A stretch of DNA of 64,000 nucleotides from Nautilus pompilius (lineage: Eukaryota > Mollusca > Cephalopoda > Nautilida > Nautilidae), in assembly GCA_018389105.1 (NCBI GenBank), contig JACATO010000121.1, positions 2,733,001-2,797,000 on the forward strand, written 5' to 3'. Below the pieces are notes generated by a model, which made no database searches, had not been told where the DNA came from, and saw only the letters and a list, made by a program, of their open reading frames with translations. The translations under genes were made by a program, and so were the position numbers. Position 1 is the first letter of the stretch. Every line of letters starts with the position of its first letter. This document shows positions 52,624 through 63,724 of this stretch, piece by piece.

Positions 52624-53899
52624 TTTCTTATTTCAGACTAGAGTAGGAGGCTTTTATTTCTGGCATTTCCCCACAAATGCTTTTCTCCTCTTAATTCCTA
52701 CATCTAAGTTTCACTGTAGTTAAAAAGATCTCTCCCTCATCGGTTGAGAAAGAGAATTTCCCCCTTTTTGTCTGTTTCGCATGGGTAGACACAAGATCTC
52801 TTTTGCATGTCATTTCAAATGCAAGCTTCGCCTACAGAGCGTCCGATGCGAGTGATATGAATATCCCGTAGACTAGTTTTGTAATATCGCGATTGAAAAA
52901 GGAAATTAAAGAGTAGAAATTCATTAGGTTTGATGTAGAACCCTGGGTGCAAGAAGTTTTACTAATGGGTTCGAACTACCAAGAATCCGGATGAGGTTAC
53001 AAGGGAGATAAACTAATTTGCATCACGTATTTTGATAATAAATAAAATAGTAAAGCTTCGCCTGCAATAAGGCGACCCCTTTTTTGTTACCCTTTTTTTT
53101 TTTAGCCCCATACAAGACGATTTTATATAGAAATCTCCGAACTTTAAAATCAATTATCAAAGCATTTTTCATAGAATTTACGGTACAATATTTAACAGTT
53201 TAACGAGGGAAAATGTTATGCACATCACTCTCCTGTCACTAAAGTTACGGATATCCAGCCCCACTATGAAACGTTTATAAACCTGCGTGTTTCTTGAGCC
53301 GCCCCCCCCATCCATCTCAGGGCCCAGTCTCTCCACGTCTGATGTGCGCTTCTACTTCACTGACCAGCTGTCCGCGTAACTTTATCCAGCAAATCAGTTA
53401 AGACCTTTAAACCGTTCGAAAATCCGAAATTTTGCGTGCTACATCACGATTAGTCGTTATGACGCCTCCCCTGTCTGTCTGCCCTCACGTCACGCTTCGT
53501 GTTAAGCAGGGTTCGGTGATGCCTAACTCTGCTTGAACAATTCGAATGCACTATACAGTAACAACCCGGCTTCAGTTCTCGCGATTTCGGCTCGCAACTA
53601 ATAAAATGCTACGATTCCCGTATGTGTAAAGGTGGCGGGAAAGACTTGCTTCCACGTGGAATCTGACTTTTAAACTGCGTCCACTCTTATTACGTATAAA
53701 TTACACCGTGAACACACAAGTTTTAATCTTCGCTTTGTTCTAATTCGCCATCTACTTCATTATTCCGTTACTATACCCTTTAGTTAAAGAAAATACCGTA
53801 AAATGAGTATTTACTAAAATGTACTGCTTTATCAGTCTCTACAAGAAATGGCTAGATTGGGGAAGATATTTGCCTAATACGCCTGACATATGCCTGTTA

Positions 53900-54013
53900 A
53901 AACAATTGGTTTTGTTATATTAAATATAGTTTTACAGTGTAATGCACAATGATGAACGCTCAATATTATGTTTAAAAACATCAGGTGGTGTAATAATTTT
54001 GTCCATCACTGTA
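53900..54013. mobile_element. Tc1-like terminal fragment
   Basis: Ends AATTTTGTCCATCACTGTA; read in reverse it starts TACAGTGATGGACAAAATTA and TTACACCACCTG, a well-known Tc1-type end. It is the better preserved relative of the fragment at 1880-2023. Confidence 0.55.
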
Positions 54014-54606
54014 TTTGATATCATTCAGATTAAGATTAATTAAAAACAAACCAACGCTTCTTGTAGCAAGAATAATTAAGGCAACAGAAATAATGCTGTT
54101 TTGATGATGAGGGCTTTTAAGATGCGAAAGTAAACGATGGAGATCCTGGATGAAGTGACAATACAGGGATTCTGTCTACTAAATCCACAGTCACGCTTGC
54201 TTTAGTGGTCTTTGGTCTTATTCTCTTTTAAATAATGTTACCGAATATGGTCGGATTTCACGGCTTTGTTCCGTTACATTTGCGAATGTTAACGTCGAAC
54301 TGTTTGCTTTGTGCTTATGGCCCTATTGCCTTGAAAGAAAGATTTATACAGACATCCTTTAGATATCGCCAAAGGTGTTACAGTAAAATCGCCGCCGGAT
54401 CGACTGGAAACGATGTCACCTTGACCAACTCTCCCGTGAATTTCCATGGATCTCGCGAGCACCGCCTGGAACTAACTCTCACCGTCGTCGCAGTGCGTGA
54501 ACTGTCCCAGGCTTCCAATGCCACGTTTCTGGTTGTCGATGTGCGTGGAGCTCCAGTCACTCCAAAAAAACAAAACAAAACAAGATATAAAGCCTTCCAC
54601 CTAGAC

Positions 54607-55638
54607 CAGTGTTTTCCAACCTCAGGGTAAGTTACCCCCGTGGGGTAATGAGCTATTAAATTTGGGGTAATGAGCAAGTCCCTGATTTAGAAACTTGTAG
54701 TATAAAATATAAACGAAAAATGTAATTTATCTATATATTGCTAAAACTCATCTTGTATATATATATTTTTGTCATAAATAAAATATCGCAAAAATTTGTA
54801 ACATTAAATAAAGTTTGTAATATTTTATATATATATATAGTCCTTAGACTTTATTTTTCTCCTATATTTAATAAACAGTATTTCTTCTACTTTATATCTA
54901 CCTTATATCCTACTTTAGTAAAGTTAAAAAGGAGAAAAAGGAGGATCAAAATTAATATATTTTTGCTAAATTATAAAAAAAGTATTAAAAAGCGTTTATT
55001 TTCCAAAAAATAACCATAAAATTAAAATCAGTATATGATATATTTTATATAATATTATCAACAAATAAAAAGTTACATTACTGACAAAAAGAACAATATT
55101 TTATTAAACTTTACCATAATCAACGTCACTTTCAAAGGCGCCCCGATCAGTGCCAGTATCAAAATTACGGCCTTCAACATTGTCTTCCTTCTCTTCATTA
55201 CCGCTATCAGAACCTAATATTTCCTTTATTAGTTTATTTCCTAATAAACCACGTATTGCTTCTTCATTCATATTAAAATTATTTTTTTTTTACAATTGTA
55301 AAATAAAGATAAGAGGAAATTAAAACGATTGTATATGAAAAGAAAATGTAAAACAAACAAACAAATATAGCAAATCTGGTAGCTTGGGGTAGAAATTTTC
55401 CACTGTGAGATAACTCGATCACTCAACTCAAAACAATTAACAATACTGACTTTACGCAGAGGAAACATAAGTCGGGTCTTACTCGCCCAATGACTTAAGT
55501 TATATTCACCCCACGCCACCACTTCAGGGTTAAAATAGACATAGATTCGCAGTTTAGTGTCATATTTTAAGCTCGGGGTAAATTGTGTTTCGAGATGGTG
55601 ACATGGGGTAATCGCCTCTACAAGGTTGGGAACCACTG
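54607..55638. mobile_element. Non-autonomous hAT-like element
   Basis: Left end CAGTGTTTTCCAACCTCAGG and right end, in reverse, CAGTGGTTCCCAACCTTG are imperfect inverted repeats of the hAT CAGTGGTTCCCAACC type. GGGGTAA repeats lie just inside both ends. The 1.03-kb interior is very AT-rich with no transposase. Flanking octamers do not match by eye, so the duplication is lost or the ends are slightly misplaced. Confidence 0.7.
55104..55271 (-). CDS. 55-codon acidic ORF inside the hAT-like element
   Basis: The frame MNEEAIRGLLGNKLIKEILG continues into an acidic, low-complexity tail (GSDSGNEEKEDNVEG) and ends DYGKV. It looks like the acidic N-terminal leader of a transposase rather than random DNA. 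There is no catalytic domain after the stop, so it may be a remnant of the parental autonomous element. Function unknown. Confidence 0.3.
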   Translation of the reverse strand: MNEEAIRGLLGNKLIKEILGSDSGNEEKEDNVEGRNFDTGTDRGAFESDVDYGKV

Positions 55639-56730
55639 ACGGTCGGGTCGGGCACGCTACTCGATGTGTCTTGTGTTTTTGGTTCACGTTAATACGACGA
55701 ATACCGGATCAACGAGACAACAATATAGCATAGATGGTAGGAAGGTAAAGACGAGATGCTCATGGTTACCGAGGTTACGTGTATTCAGAGAACGAAGCGT
55801 CGTGTGCAGTGGTAAAAGCGCAAACACTGCTCGTCCTCTCCTCTCGCTGCTGCAGTTACCGACTTTCCCCGTCGAGAGTGCTTTCGAGGCCTGACACAGA
55901 CAGACGGATGCTGACCGATTCTAACCTGCAGCCAGTTCTTTCCGAAATGAAACAAGCGAAGCGTGAGATTTTTTTTTTTTTTTTTACTGTAGCGTGACGA
56001 CCTCACTCGTCTGCTTCAATCCGCATTTTAAAGCTTCTTTTATTAGAATCATCCACATATTTCGAGACTTTTCCTACTGACGCTAAAATCGGATTTCACG
56101 TCAGTTTTGCTGAAACCTGCCCTCCCAGGGGCAGAGGGATAGGACACGAACCACTTCTGGCTTCACTTTTCCTTGGAATTTGTTAATTATGCTTAAATTA
56201 TGTTGCTTATTTTATTGTGTTTTCCCTGGCTAGAAGATAAATTGGAGGGTTTTTTTTTGTTGTTGTTTTTGCTAGAGACGGCAAACAGAAAGTAGGAGCG
56301 AGAAGACCGAGCAGGAGTTTGAAGGCTAATTTAGAATGACAGCACTTAATGGCAGGAGCGCCTCACGACGTACAATGGAACTATTGTGTTGGTCGGTTAT
56401 GTGGCAACACGGAAGTGACGTACTTATGTACTTAGCAGGGATGTGGGACTAGCCAATGACGTAGAAGAAAAACGAGACCGCGTATCCACGTGAATTTCAC
56501 TAGGCCGCCATGGGCCATCGCTGCTGACTTCCGGTAAGGGCAAACGAGCTGGGCGTCCCATGTAAACCTTGAGGAGGCGAGACGATAGAACCAGTTTATA
56601 TCAATTATTGCACATATACTTAACAGTGGTTAATAAATATGTGAGTAGAGGTAAGCATTTATTTTTTGGGGGCACTGACCTGGTATGTAAGCATTGTAAT
56701 TAATATTTTAATTATTTTTTAATATATAGA

Positions 56731-56850
56731 CTGAGACCACCTAAAATTAGAAAACGTTCACTGTCAGCAATAGTTTAATGTCATATAAGACACAATTACA
56801 TTAAAAGCTGATGATTTACCACAATATGGAATTAAGCATAATTGTCAATA
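56731..56850 (-). repeat. Second copy of the P-type intron 4 end
   Basis: CCACCTAAAATTAGAAAACG and the following 120 bp closely match 61791-61915, the intron segment ending at the acceptor of exon 5. This copy lies beyond the stop codon, about 250 bp inside the left end of the unit, in the same orientation. The two share runs such as ATTACATTAAAAGCTGAT. Confidence 0.85.
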
Positions 56851-57468
56851 GAAATAATTGTCAAGATATGAAAGCCACAGATTTTTACAGGATTTTTTTA
56901 GGCCACAGAAAAATTATTGGAATGCTTCACACTGTTCAAAATTTAGATGCTGTGTACAATAATTCCCTCTGAGACCCAGCGAAGAACACACTGAACAAAA
57001 TGGAAGAAGGTATTAATATTTTATATCATTCTGACAGAACAAACTAAATGGTGCAATACTGTATATCGACCTAGACATTTCAGATATTTCTGGAAAAAAA
57101 ATGCATAACTGATAAACCATTTTCTGCATTATCATCAAATTGATGCTTTTGTGCACAGTATCATGTTTGCAATGTAATTAACACATTCATTATTTTTAAA
57201 ATATATATAGATTGATTCTGCAATCCCAAACACATTACAATAGTGCAATTGTTTTGACAGATTTCGCTATAATATGAAAACAAGGCTGACGACAGCGACA
57301 TCTATCAAATGATAGAATAATTCTCTTTCAGCATCACCGACAATTTGATTTATTACATAAATCTGCATTTTAGTGCTAATTTACTATATTTTACAAGTTC
57401 ACTCATTTTCACTTTAACCAAAACTGGTGTATTTTGATATACAAGTTGGGGGAGAAAAACACAAAGAT

Positions 57469-59030
57469 TTACTGATGCTTGAACAACACGGTCTTGGTCA
57501 TTTTCTGCCTAATACTGTCGCCAGTCAGAATCAGATTGGTTAAGTTCACAGTATGGAAACGGCGAAGCCTGATAAACTGCTCACAAATGAGTTTCACCAG
57601 CAAATAATAGTGTGTGTTAATACCTTTGTTCTGTCTTGAAGGGAAAACCAAGAGGATTGAATGCTCACAAATTTCTTCAAACAACTTAGAGGGAATTTCA
57701 GCTAGCATTCTGGATACCATCATTTTCTCCCATTCACCAGATGCAACCTCCTTAATGTTTATGCTAGAACGCATGACAATTTCACACTGTTTGATAATGC
57801 GAACCACATTTGCTGATGGGACTACTAGTCCACCATTGTTTTTCAACTTCAATAACGCAGAGTTACATTCAAGTGCAGATCTTACCAGTACAGTGGAACA
57901 TTCTTTACAAGACATTTTTTTGTTACAGAACGAACAACCCATCCAGCAATATACTCGAGGATACCTTCAACAAATACACTCAGGCCAGCCTTGACACTGC
58001 TGTATGTGTGATCGCACAGAGCCGATTCAAAGGTGATAAAAAGCACAATCTCATCAGGTTCTGTGTCTGCAATATTCAACAATGAAGTTGTTGTATCTTA
58101 AGGCACACAATTCGCTTTGGCAGAGCCTGTGATAGAAACACCTGCATGGCTCATCAATGCTTTATATGCGCTGGCAAACTGCATGGCAGAGGGGTTATTG
58201 TTCCAACCTCCTCGTTGGCGTACAGCTGAAAAAAATAACTCGAGATGGTCCTGAGACAATTTATAAGTCAACAAGTACTTCTGTACTTGGGACGGCTCCA
58301 GCAGCAGTTCCTTGGATACGCCAAGCAGACTCTCAATATTTAACAGAAATCCTATAACAGCATTTTTGCGCTTACCGTAACACACCTTAGCACCTGGCAT
58401 GTCAGTCATACTAGGTAACACAGACCTTGCATCCATCAAGAAATTTTCAACTATACCAAGATTTCAACCCGTAATGGGCTCTTAAACCCCTTAGCAACAG
58501 GTGTGCGACTATTAAATATGTCAAACAAGTGGTCAATAACCAATACAAAATTGGCTGTACCATCGCAATCATCAAGGCCAGCGCAGCTGCAACAGACAAA
58601 CTCAAAGTTTGAGCTGCTAATCTAACATTCATTTTCTGCTTCTCAAAGCGTATGTGTCGTGTAGTCAATTTCTTTGCAGCACGCAAACCTTCAGCCTGCT
58701 GTAACTGCTGAAGGCAGAACTATGTCATTCCATCTGGCTACACCAACACTTGTTACAATCTCTTGCAAAGCATGTAGAACACCCCTAAGATTCTTTAACA
58801 AATGACACGCATCAAAGAACACACAAACATTACGAGTACTGTCGGCAGGATGTGTGAATTTACACTGAATCTTTCCAGGTTCCAATGAGCATCCAAGTAC
58901 ACGTGCCATCGTCTGGTTTGTACTGTGATTATCCATGACAAGAGCAACAACATTTACATTGACCTCATACAGTGAACACATTATTGACAAAATAAGCTGA
59001 GATTGCAATTCTCCAGATATACGAATACTA
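57469..59030 (-). pseudogene. P-type transposase, exon 5 part 2 (catalytic core to C terminus)
   Basis: This is the 3' part of the THAP9/P-type transposase, downstream of the Tigger insertion. In order it reads ISGELQSQLI, VMDNHSTNQTMARVLGC, FFDACHLLKNLRGVL, then (other frame) RHIRFEKQKMNVRLAAQTLS, FLLNIESLLG, YKLSQDHLELFFSAVRQRGG with WNNNP, then GILEYIAGWVVR and KKMSCKECSTVLVRSALECN, ending VLFKHQ at 57469. These are hallmark blocks of THAP9 and Drosophila P transposase. Frameshifts near 58690, 58560, 58440, 58100 and 57930 disable it. The long open stretches suggest moderate age. Confidence 0.92.
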
Positions 59031-61499
59031 CAGTCGACCCCCGCGTAATCGCGGTTCGGCATTCGCGGCCCCCGGTTATTCGCGGAATCGCAAATATCTT
59101 CCTCGATTTTTTAATGGCTTTTTTCGTGGCAATATATATTTTTTCACGCTTTTTAATACTAAATTATTAATAACAATATAATTTACTAATTTTGTAATAT
59201 AAATACTAACGTAAATTCAGCAAAATATCAATATAAAATAAACGCTATTGGCTGGAGGTTTGAAAGTAGCGAATCCGAGAGCGTTATTCATTTCTCCTCG
59301 CTGCTGATTGGCTGCTGCCCTCGAGGCGCTGTCTCAGGCAGATGCAGCCCCGCATCATCCCAGTTTACCGCGTGTAGCTATCTCGAGTGTTTCGCTGACT
59401 GTTTCTCTGAGTGTTGTGTTTTTCGCAGCATGTTTCTTAAAGTCCTAAGATGCCGCCCAAACGCCCTGCACCTTCTAAAAGGATTCTGGCAATGAACCTA
59501 AGCGCCAGAAAAAAGTTATGAGGCTCCAGGAGAAGGTACAACTGCTGGATATGCTCTGGGAAGGCAAAAGTCATGCCGCAGTAGGTCGCCATTATGGCGT
59601 CAACGAAAGCACCATACGCTACATAAGGAAGAACGAGGCAGCGATCAGGAGCACCGTAGCAGTAAGTTTCTGTGAAAGTGCCAAAAGGGTAACGTCAGTG
59701 GGAAATAAGCACATCGTCAGGATGGAATCTGCCTTGGCGTTGTGGATCAGCGACTGCAAGAAGAAAAACATCCCCTTGAACGGTAACATCATCCGCGAGA
59801 AAGCGCGGAAATTATACCAGCAGTTCGCTACTGGAGACGAAGCCGAAGGCACCGAAGAACCGCAACCAGGACCATCGACAGCACCGAAGCCTGAAGATTT
59901 TCAAGCCAGCAAAGGATGGTTTGACCGTTTCCAGAAACGGTTTAAAATAAAGTGTGTTTCCCTACATCGGGAGACAGCATCTGTCGACAAAGAAGCCGCC
60001 GAGAAGTACCCCGAAACCTTCAGGCAGATCATCGAGGAGAAGGGATACAAGAGGCAACAGGTTTTCAATATGGACGAGACTGGCTTGTTCTGGAAGAAGA
60101 TGCCTTCCAGAACGTACACCATGAAGGACGAAGCCAGAGCCCCAGGATTTAAGGTACAGAAGGACAGAGTGACGCTCATTATGTGTGGCAATGCTGCTGG
60201 CTTCATGATGAAACCAGGCCTCACCTACAAGTCCGCTAACCCTAGAGCCCTCAAGAATAAGAATAAAAACCTGCTGCCTGTCCACTGGATGCACAACCCC
60301 AAGGCCTGGATTACAAAAATCCTAACTTCGAACTGGTTCCATCAATGCTTCATCCCTCAAGCCACGGAATACCTCCACAGCTTATGCATGGAATTCAAGG
60401 TGTTGCTCGTTATGGATAATGCTGGCGGCCACCCTTTGGATTTGTATTACGAGGGAGTCCAGGTCGAGTTCCTCCCTGCCAACACCATCTCCCTCATCCA
60501 GCCTATGGATCAAGGCGTGATCCGTGCCTTCAAGGCACTTTACACTCGGAACTCTCTCAAACACCTTGTGGACGCAATGGACTCGGACGAGAATTTCACG
60601 TTAAAGGGGTATTGGCGTAACTTCACGATCGCAACGAGCCTGTCAGTCATCCAAGCTGCTCTTAAGGACATGAAAAAAGAAACCTTCAACGCATGCTGGA
60701 AGGTGTGGCCAGAGTGTGTCCATGACTACAAGGGCTTCTTACCTGAAGAAATTCAACACGAGGCCGTCGACAAGGCGGTGAGACTGGCAAAGGTACTTGG
60801 TGGCGAAGGTTTTGACGACATCACGCAAGATGAGGTCAACAACCTCATCGATGCCCACTCTGAACCCCTGAAGGACGAGGATTTTTTGGAGTTAACGAAG
60901 TCTGCCACCGAAGAGAAGGGGGAAGCGACAGATCCAGAGCAAGAGGAGGAGGAGAGTCTGACACTGGAACGTCTGTCCGACCTTATGAGGACAGCAAAGG
61001 AGTTGCAAGGGAAGGCTGAAGCATGGGATCCCTATATGGTTCGGTCTCTCCAATTTAAAAATTCCATCGATGCTGCCATGCAGACATATAAAACCCTCCT
61101 CACAACACAAATACAACAACAGCGACAGCAACTTCCCATCACAATGTTCCTCAAGCCCACCAAGAAAGCCTTGCACGAAGATACGACTCCTCCTGAAGAA
61201 GAGGCGCCACCTAAGGAGCTTTAAATCTTCTGCTTTGCTGTGCAATCATTATCTTCATCGTACTGCAAGCTTATTCATCATCATCATCTTCATTCACTAT
61301 CATTCATTATTGGTGAGTACCCGTACATTTTGCTGTATTTTTTAATTAAATTATTATTATATATTTACTTATATATTTTTTTATTATATTTTGACGTTTA
61401 TAGGCATTTTTATGGACCACGTCCAATATTCGCGGTTTTTCACTCTTCGCGGGTGCTCAAGGGACGTAACCCCCGCGAATACCGGGGGGGGGACAACTG
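59031..61499 (+). mobile_element. Tigger/pogo (TIGD1-like) transposon inserted in the P-type exon
   Basis: The 2469-bp element is flanked by TA (59029-59030 and 61500-61501). The left end starts CAGTCGACCCCCGCGTAATC; the right end in reverse starts CAGTTGTCCCCCCCCC and then GGTATTCGCGG. Both subterminal regions repeat the octamer ATTCGCGG. It lies in the opposite orientation to the host transposase. Removing it and one TA rejoins the P-type frame (GYFLI to ISGELQ), so the insertion is later than the P-type copy. Confidence 0.95.
59518..61224 (+). CDS. Tigger-type (TIGD1-like) transposase, near-intact
   Basis: A 568-codon frame. Residues 1-50 form the CENP-B-type HTH (QEKVQLLDML, GVNESTIRYI), 65-150 the second DNA-binding region (GWFDRFQKRF), and about 180-400 the DDE_1 domain. 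The catalytic Asp residues are visible at D186 (FNMDETGLFW), D300 (LLVMDNAGGH) and D331 (IQPMDQGVI), the DD30D spacing of pogo/Tigger. The tail is acidic and ends EEAPPKEL. An upstream ATG at 59450 (MPPKRPAPSK) looks like the ancestral start but is separated by a small frameshift near 59471, so about 22 N-terminal residues are lost or read from a different frame. Otherwise no stop or gap is seen. TIGD1 proteins are domesticated relatives; flanking TA and ends show this is a transposon copy. Confidence 0.93.
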   Translation: MRLQEKVQLLDMLWEGKSHAAVGRHYGVNESTIRYIRKNEAAIRSTVAVSFCESAKRVTSVGNKHIVRMESALALWISDCKKKNIPLNGNIIREKARKLYQQFATGDEAEGTEEPQPGPSTAPKPEDFQASKGWFDRFQKRFKIKCVSLHRETASVDKEAAEKYPETFRQIIEEKGYKRQQVFNMDETGLFWKKMPSRTYTMKDEARAPGFKVQKDRVTLIMCGNAAGFMMKPGLTYKSANPRALKNKNKNLLPVHWMHNPKAWITKILTSNWFHQCFIPQATEYLHSLCMEFKVLLVMDNAGGHPLDLYYEGVQVEFLPANTISLIQPMDQGVIRAFKALYTRNSLKHLVDAMDSDENFTLKGYWRNFTIATSLSVIQAALKDMKKETFNACWKVWPECVHDYKGFLPEEIQHEAVDKAVRLAKVLGGEGFDDITQDEVNNLIDAHSEPLKDEDFLELTKSATEEKGEATDPEQEEEESLTLERLSDLMRTAKELQGKAEAWDPYMVRSLQFKNSIDAAMQTYKTLLTTQIQQQRQQLPITMFLKPTKKALHEDTTPPEEEAPPKEL

Positions 61500-61794
61500 T
61501 ATTTATCAAAAAATAGCCAACTGGCACTTTCCACTGTCCCTGCAGTCTACAGCCATTACAACCAATGCTTCAGTAGCTTCCCCTGCACTGCCGTAGAGAG
61601 AACCAGCTCCGAGGTCAACAAAACCAACCATCTGTTGACGCTTTGGGTCCCAGTCAAGATGTTTCCTTATGGACATCCCATCAAGCATCAGGGTACAGTA
61701 GCCGTAGTTAGCTGGATCAGTCTCTACCTTGGATTTCAACATGGAGAGAACTTGCTCCAAAATGCCAGCTTTTGAAGAAATGCTACTCACCCAC
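61500..61794 (-). pseudogene. P-type transposase, exon 5 part 1
   Basis: After the acceptor CTAATTTTAG the exon reads WVSSISSKAGILEQVLSMLK and YCTLMLDGMSIRKHLDWDPK, then VGFVDLGAGS and EATEALVVMAV. DGM holds a catalytic Asp of the P-type RNase-H-like fold. Near 61550 one base appears missing; after it the other frame gives QWKVPVGYFLIN, the conserved THAP9 block, which runs up to the Tigger insertion site. Confidence 0.9.
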
Positions 61795-62267
61795 CTAAAA
61801 TTAGAAAATGTTCGCTGTAAGCAATAGTTTAATATCAACCAATATCATATAAGACACAAATTACATTAAAAGCTGATAATACACTACAATATGGATTAAG
61901 CATAATTGCCAATTAAATATTTACTGATAAACCGTTTTCTGCATTACCAATTTATATTACAATGTACAGAAGTACAAGTACTGACCAATGGCACCAATGT
62001 TGGTGCATGCTGCAAACTGTGTAAGTAACAAGAACAATAAACAATAACAGAACTTATTTGTTTGGAAAATTTTAAAACATAAGTAAAGGCATCTGGGTGA
62101 TCTTGTCATGATGACATCTGCAAAATCAAAATAGCATTACAAATAAGAGTAAAACTTGTTGGGTATATACTATTATAAACTGATCAGTCTGTTATAATAC
62201 ATGCTTCCTTAAATATACATGTTAGTAACATATGAAAAGTATAGTATCATAACTATACATTACATAC

Positions 62268-62415
62268 CGTCGTATTGTAGATGGATGTGGTAAGTGCATA
62301 TATTCTCTCAAGTATGCATACGCCTTCGGACTGTAAAAATACACTGTAGTGGCAAACTGTTTCTGGTCTTCGGAATATTCATGGGAAGGTCTCTTGAACA
62401 AATCTACAGGAATGT
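62268..62415 (-). pseudogene. P-type transposase, exon 4
   Basis: A 148-nt exon between ATTTTAG and GTATGT. It reads DIPVDLFKRPSHEYSEDQKQ, FATTVYFYSPKAYAYLRE and HLPHPSTIRR, joining exon 5 as TIRRWVSSI. The block YSPKAY.YLR...LP.P.TIR is diagnostic for THAP9/P-type transposases. No internal stop is seen. Confidence 0.9.
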
Positions 62416-62643
62416 CTAAAATAAAATGATTGAATGAATGAATGAATAAAGGATGGAATAAATAAATAAACTGACTGCATTAAAAATAACTGTAATCCAA
62501 ATTCCATAATTTTTCAACAGTATGCTACAGCTGTAAGTTGTTTTTTCATGTAGGTCTATTACATACACACGACTGCATAGTGCTAGAATGATATTAACAT
62601 GTAATGGTAAGCTCTGTTTGTTCAAACACACAAATTTAGATAC

Positions 62644-62935
62644 CTTTGTATGCTTCCAGCGTGTGGTGAGCATCTTCAGATATCTTCTTCTCATCATTCA
62701 GGTCCTGAAGTAGCGTTTCCATGCAAATTTTTGCTCTTTTCTCTCTTCGCTTTTGTATTCTTAAGAATGGCTTTTATCTCATTCTGTTTCTTAAGAGCGT
62801 CGCCATACTTTTTCTTTAGTGCATCAGGATCAATGGTGTAGGAATGATCAAGAGACACTATTTCAGATGATTCTGATGTTTCTGGTTCCAGACAGGGTAC
62901 ACCCAAGTCTTCATTCTGTTTGTTCTCGAACATCC
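62644..62935 (-). pseudogene. P-type transposase, exon 3 (coiled-coil region)
   Basis: After TTTTTTTCAG the exon runs GMFENKQNEDLGVPCLEPET and on through DALKKKYGDALKKQ, a charged helical region usual between the THAP and catalytic domains. A one-base deletion near 62765 moves the frame to RREKRAKICMETLLQDLNDE, which ends SEDAHHTLEAYK at a GTATCT donor and joins exon 4 correctly. By my reading its start is one base out of phase with exon 2, so another indel or a different splice site is involved. Confidence 0.75.
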
Positions 62936-63076
62936 CTGAAAAAAAAGACATTAAAATACATAATTCTGCCAACACTATGTACTTATATTGGGTCATCAAA
63001 ACGGCCAACTGCTCTAACAACTTTTTTTGGTCAAAACCCTCCATCCAAGTTCTTAATATGTTTAGGTGAGATCTAC

Positions 63077-63293
63077 CTGCTGAGGAGGCTCTTTCCAGGA
63101 GAAAACTATTGGCACGGCGTTCTCCTTCACAGTTTTCAAATGCTTGTGCTTTGATAGAGTGAAATCATCCTCGCAGAAATGATCTGAACAGATGACATCA
63201 TATTTGGAAGAGACCCCTGCCTTTTTGGTTTGTCGGTCTATTCTATTTACTGCATGCAACCATTGTTTCCTTCGTTTCTCATCAGATGGTATG
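63077..63293 (-). pseudogene. P-type transposase, exon 2 (THAP domain core)
   Basis: The exon starts after TTTTTCAG with IPSDEKRRKQWLHAVNR and contains ICSDHFCEDDF (Cys and His of the C2CH zinc site) and AVPIVFSW, the AVPTIF-type motif closing THAP domains. It ends at CAG/GTAGAT. THAP domains bind specific DNA; in P-type transposases they recognise the element ends. This exon itself is open. Confidence 0.9.
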
Positions 63294-63653
63294 CTGAAAA
63301 ACAACACTTTTCACAATAGATATAAACAAGCACAGAAGGTTGATAGAAGGTTCTGCTGGTCTGGTCAGGGGTCAGTGTACGGGGCTAGAACTGTAAATAT
63401 GTTATTATGCCTAGATATGCGTACAAAACAAATCACAATACACACAAGCTGATGATGAACTAGAAAGAGGAGGGGGAAAGGTAATTCTAACAATGCAGAC
63501 TAACAAATGAAATAAAATACGTACACATCTTAAGCTGACAAACCGATAGTAAATAACTAAATAAAGTCTACACTAACAGTGGGTAGAGTTACTAGATTAT
63601 GGCTACCAGCGTCAGACTGTCGTCGCTCGGTTGGGATGCTGAGGCCCGAAAAC

Positions 63654-63724
63654 CGGTGAAATTATATTCCCTTTTTATTGTTGCCTCGATTCGTGCACCC
63701 GACCGCACAGCAGGAACACGCCAC
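63654..63724 (-). pseudogene. P-type transposase, exon 1 (THAP C2CH start)
   Basis: The minus strand reads CSCCAVGCTNRGNNKKGI, the first cysteines of a THAP C2CH zinc finger, then a TAA and FHR, ending at CACCG/GTTTTC. Phase 2 joins exon 2 exactly to give FHRIPSDEKRRKQWL. The TAA replaces a residue of the usual KG.SFHRIP block, and a GTG stands where an initiating ATG would be expected, so the copy is dead at its first exon. Confidence 0.8.

Noticed and set aside
54235..54630. 131-codon frame, open also on the minus strand
   Set aside because: GC-richer block without recognised domains; the frame runs into the hAT-like end at 54607.
60382..60564. Minus-strand frames within the Tigger transposase
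   Set aside because: Shadows of the plus-strand 568-codon frame.
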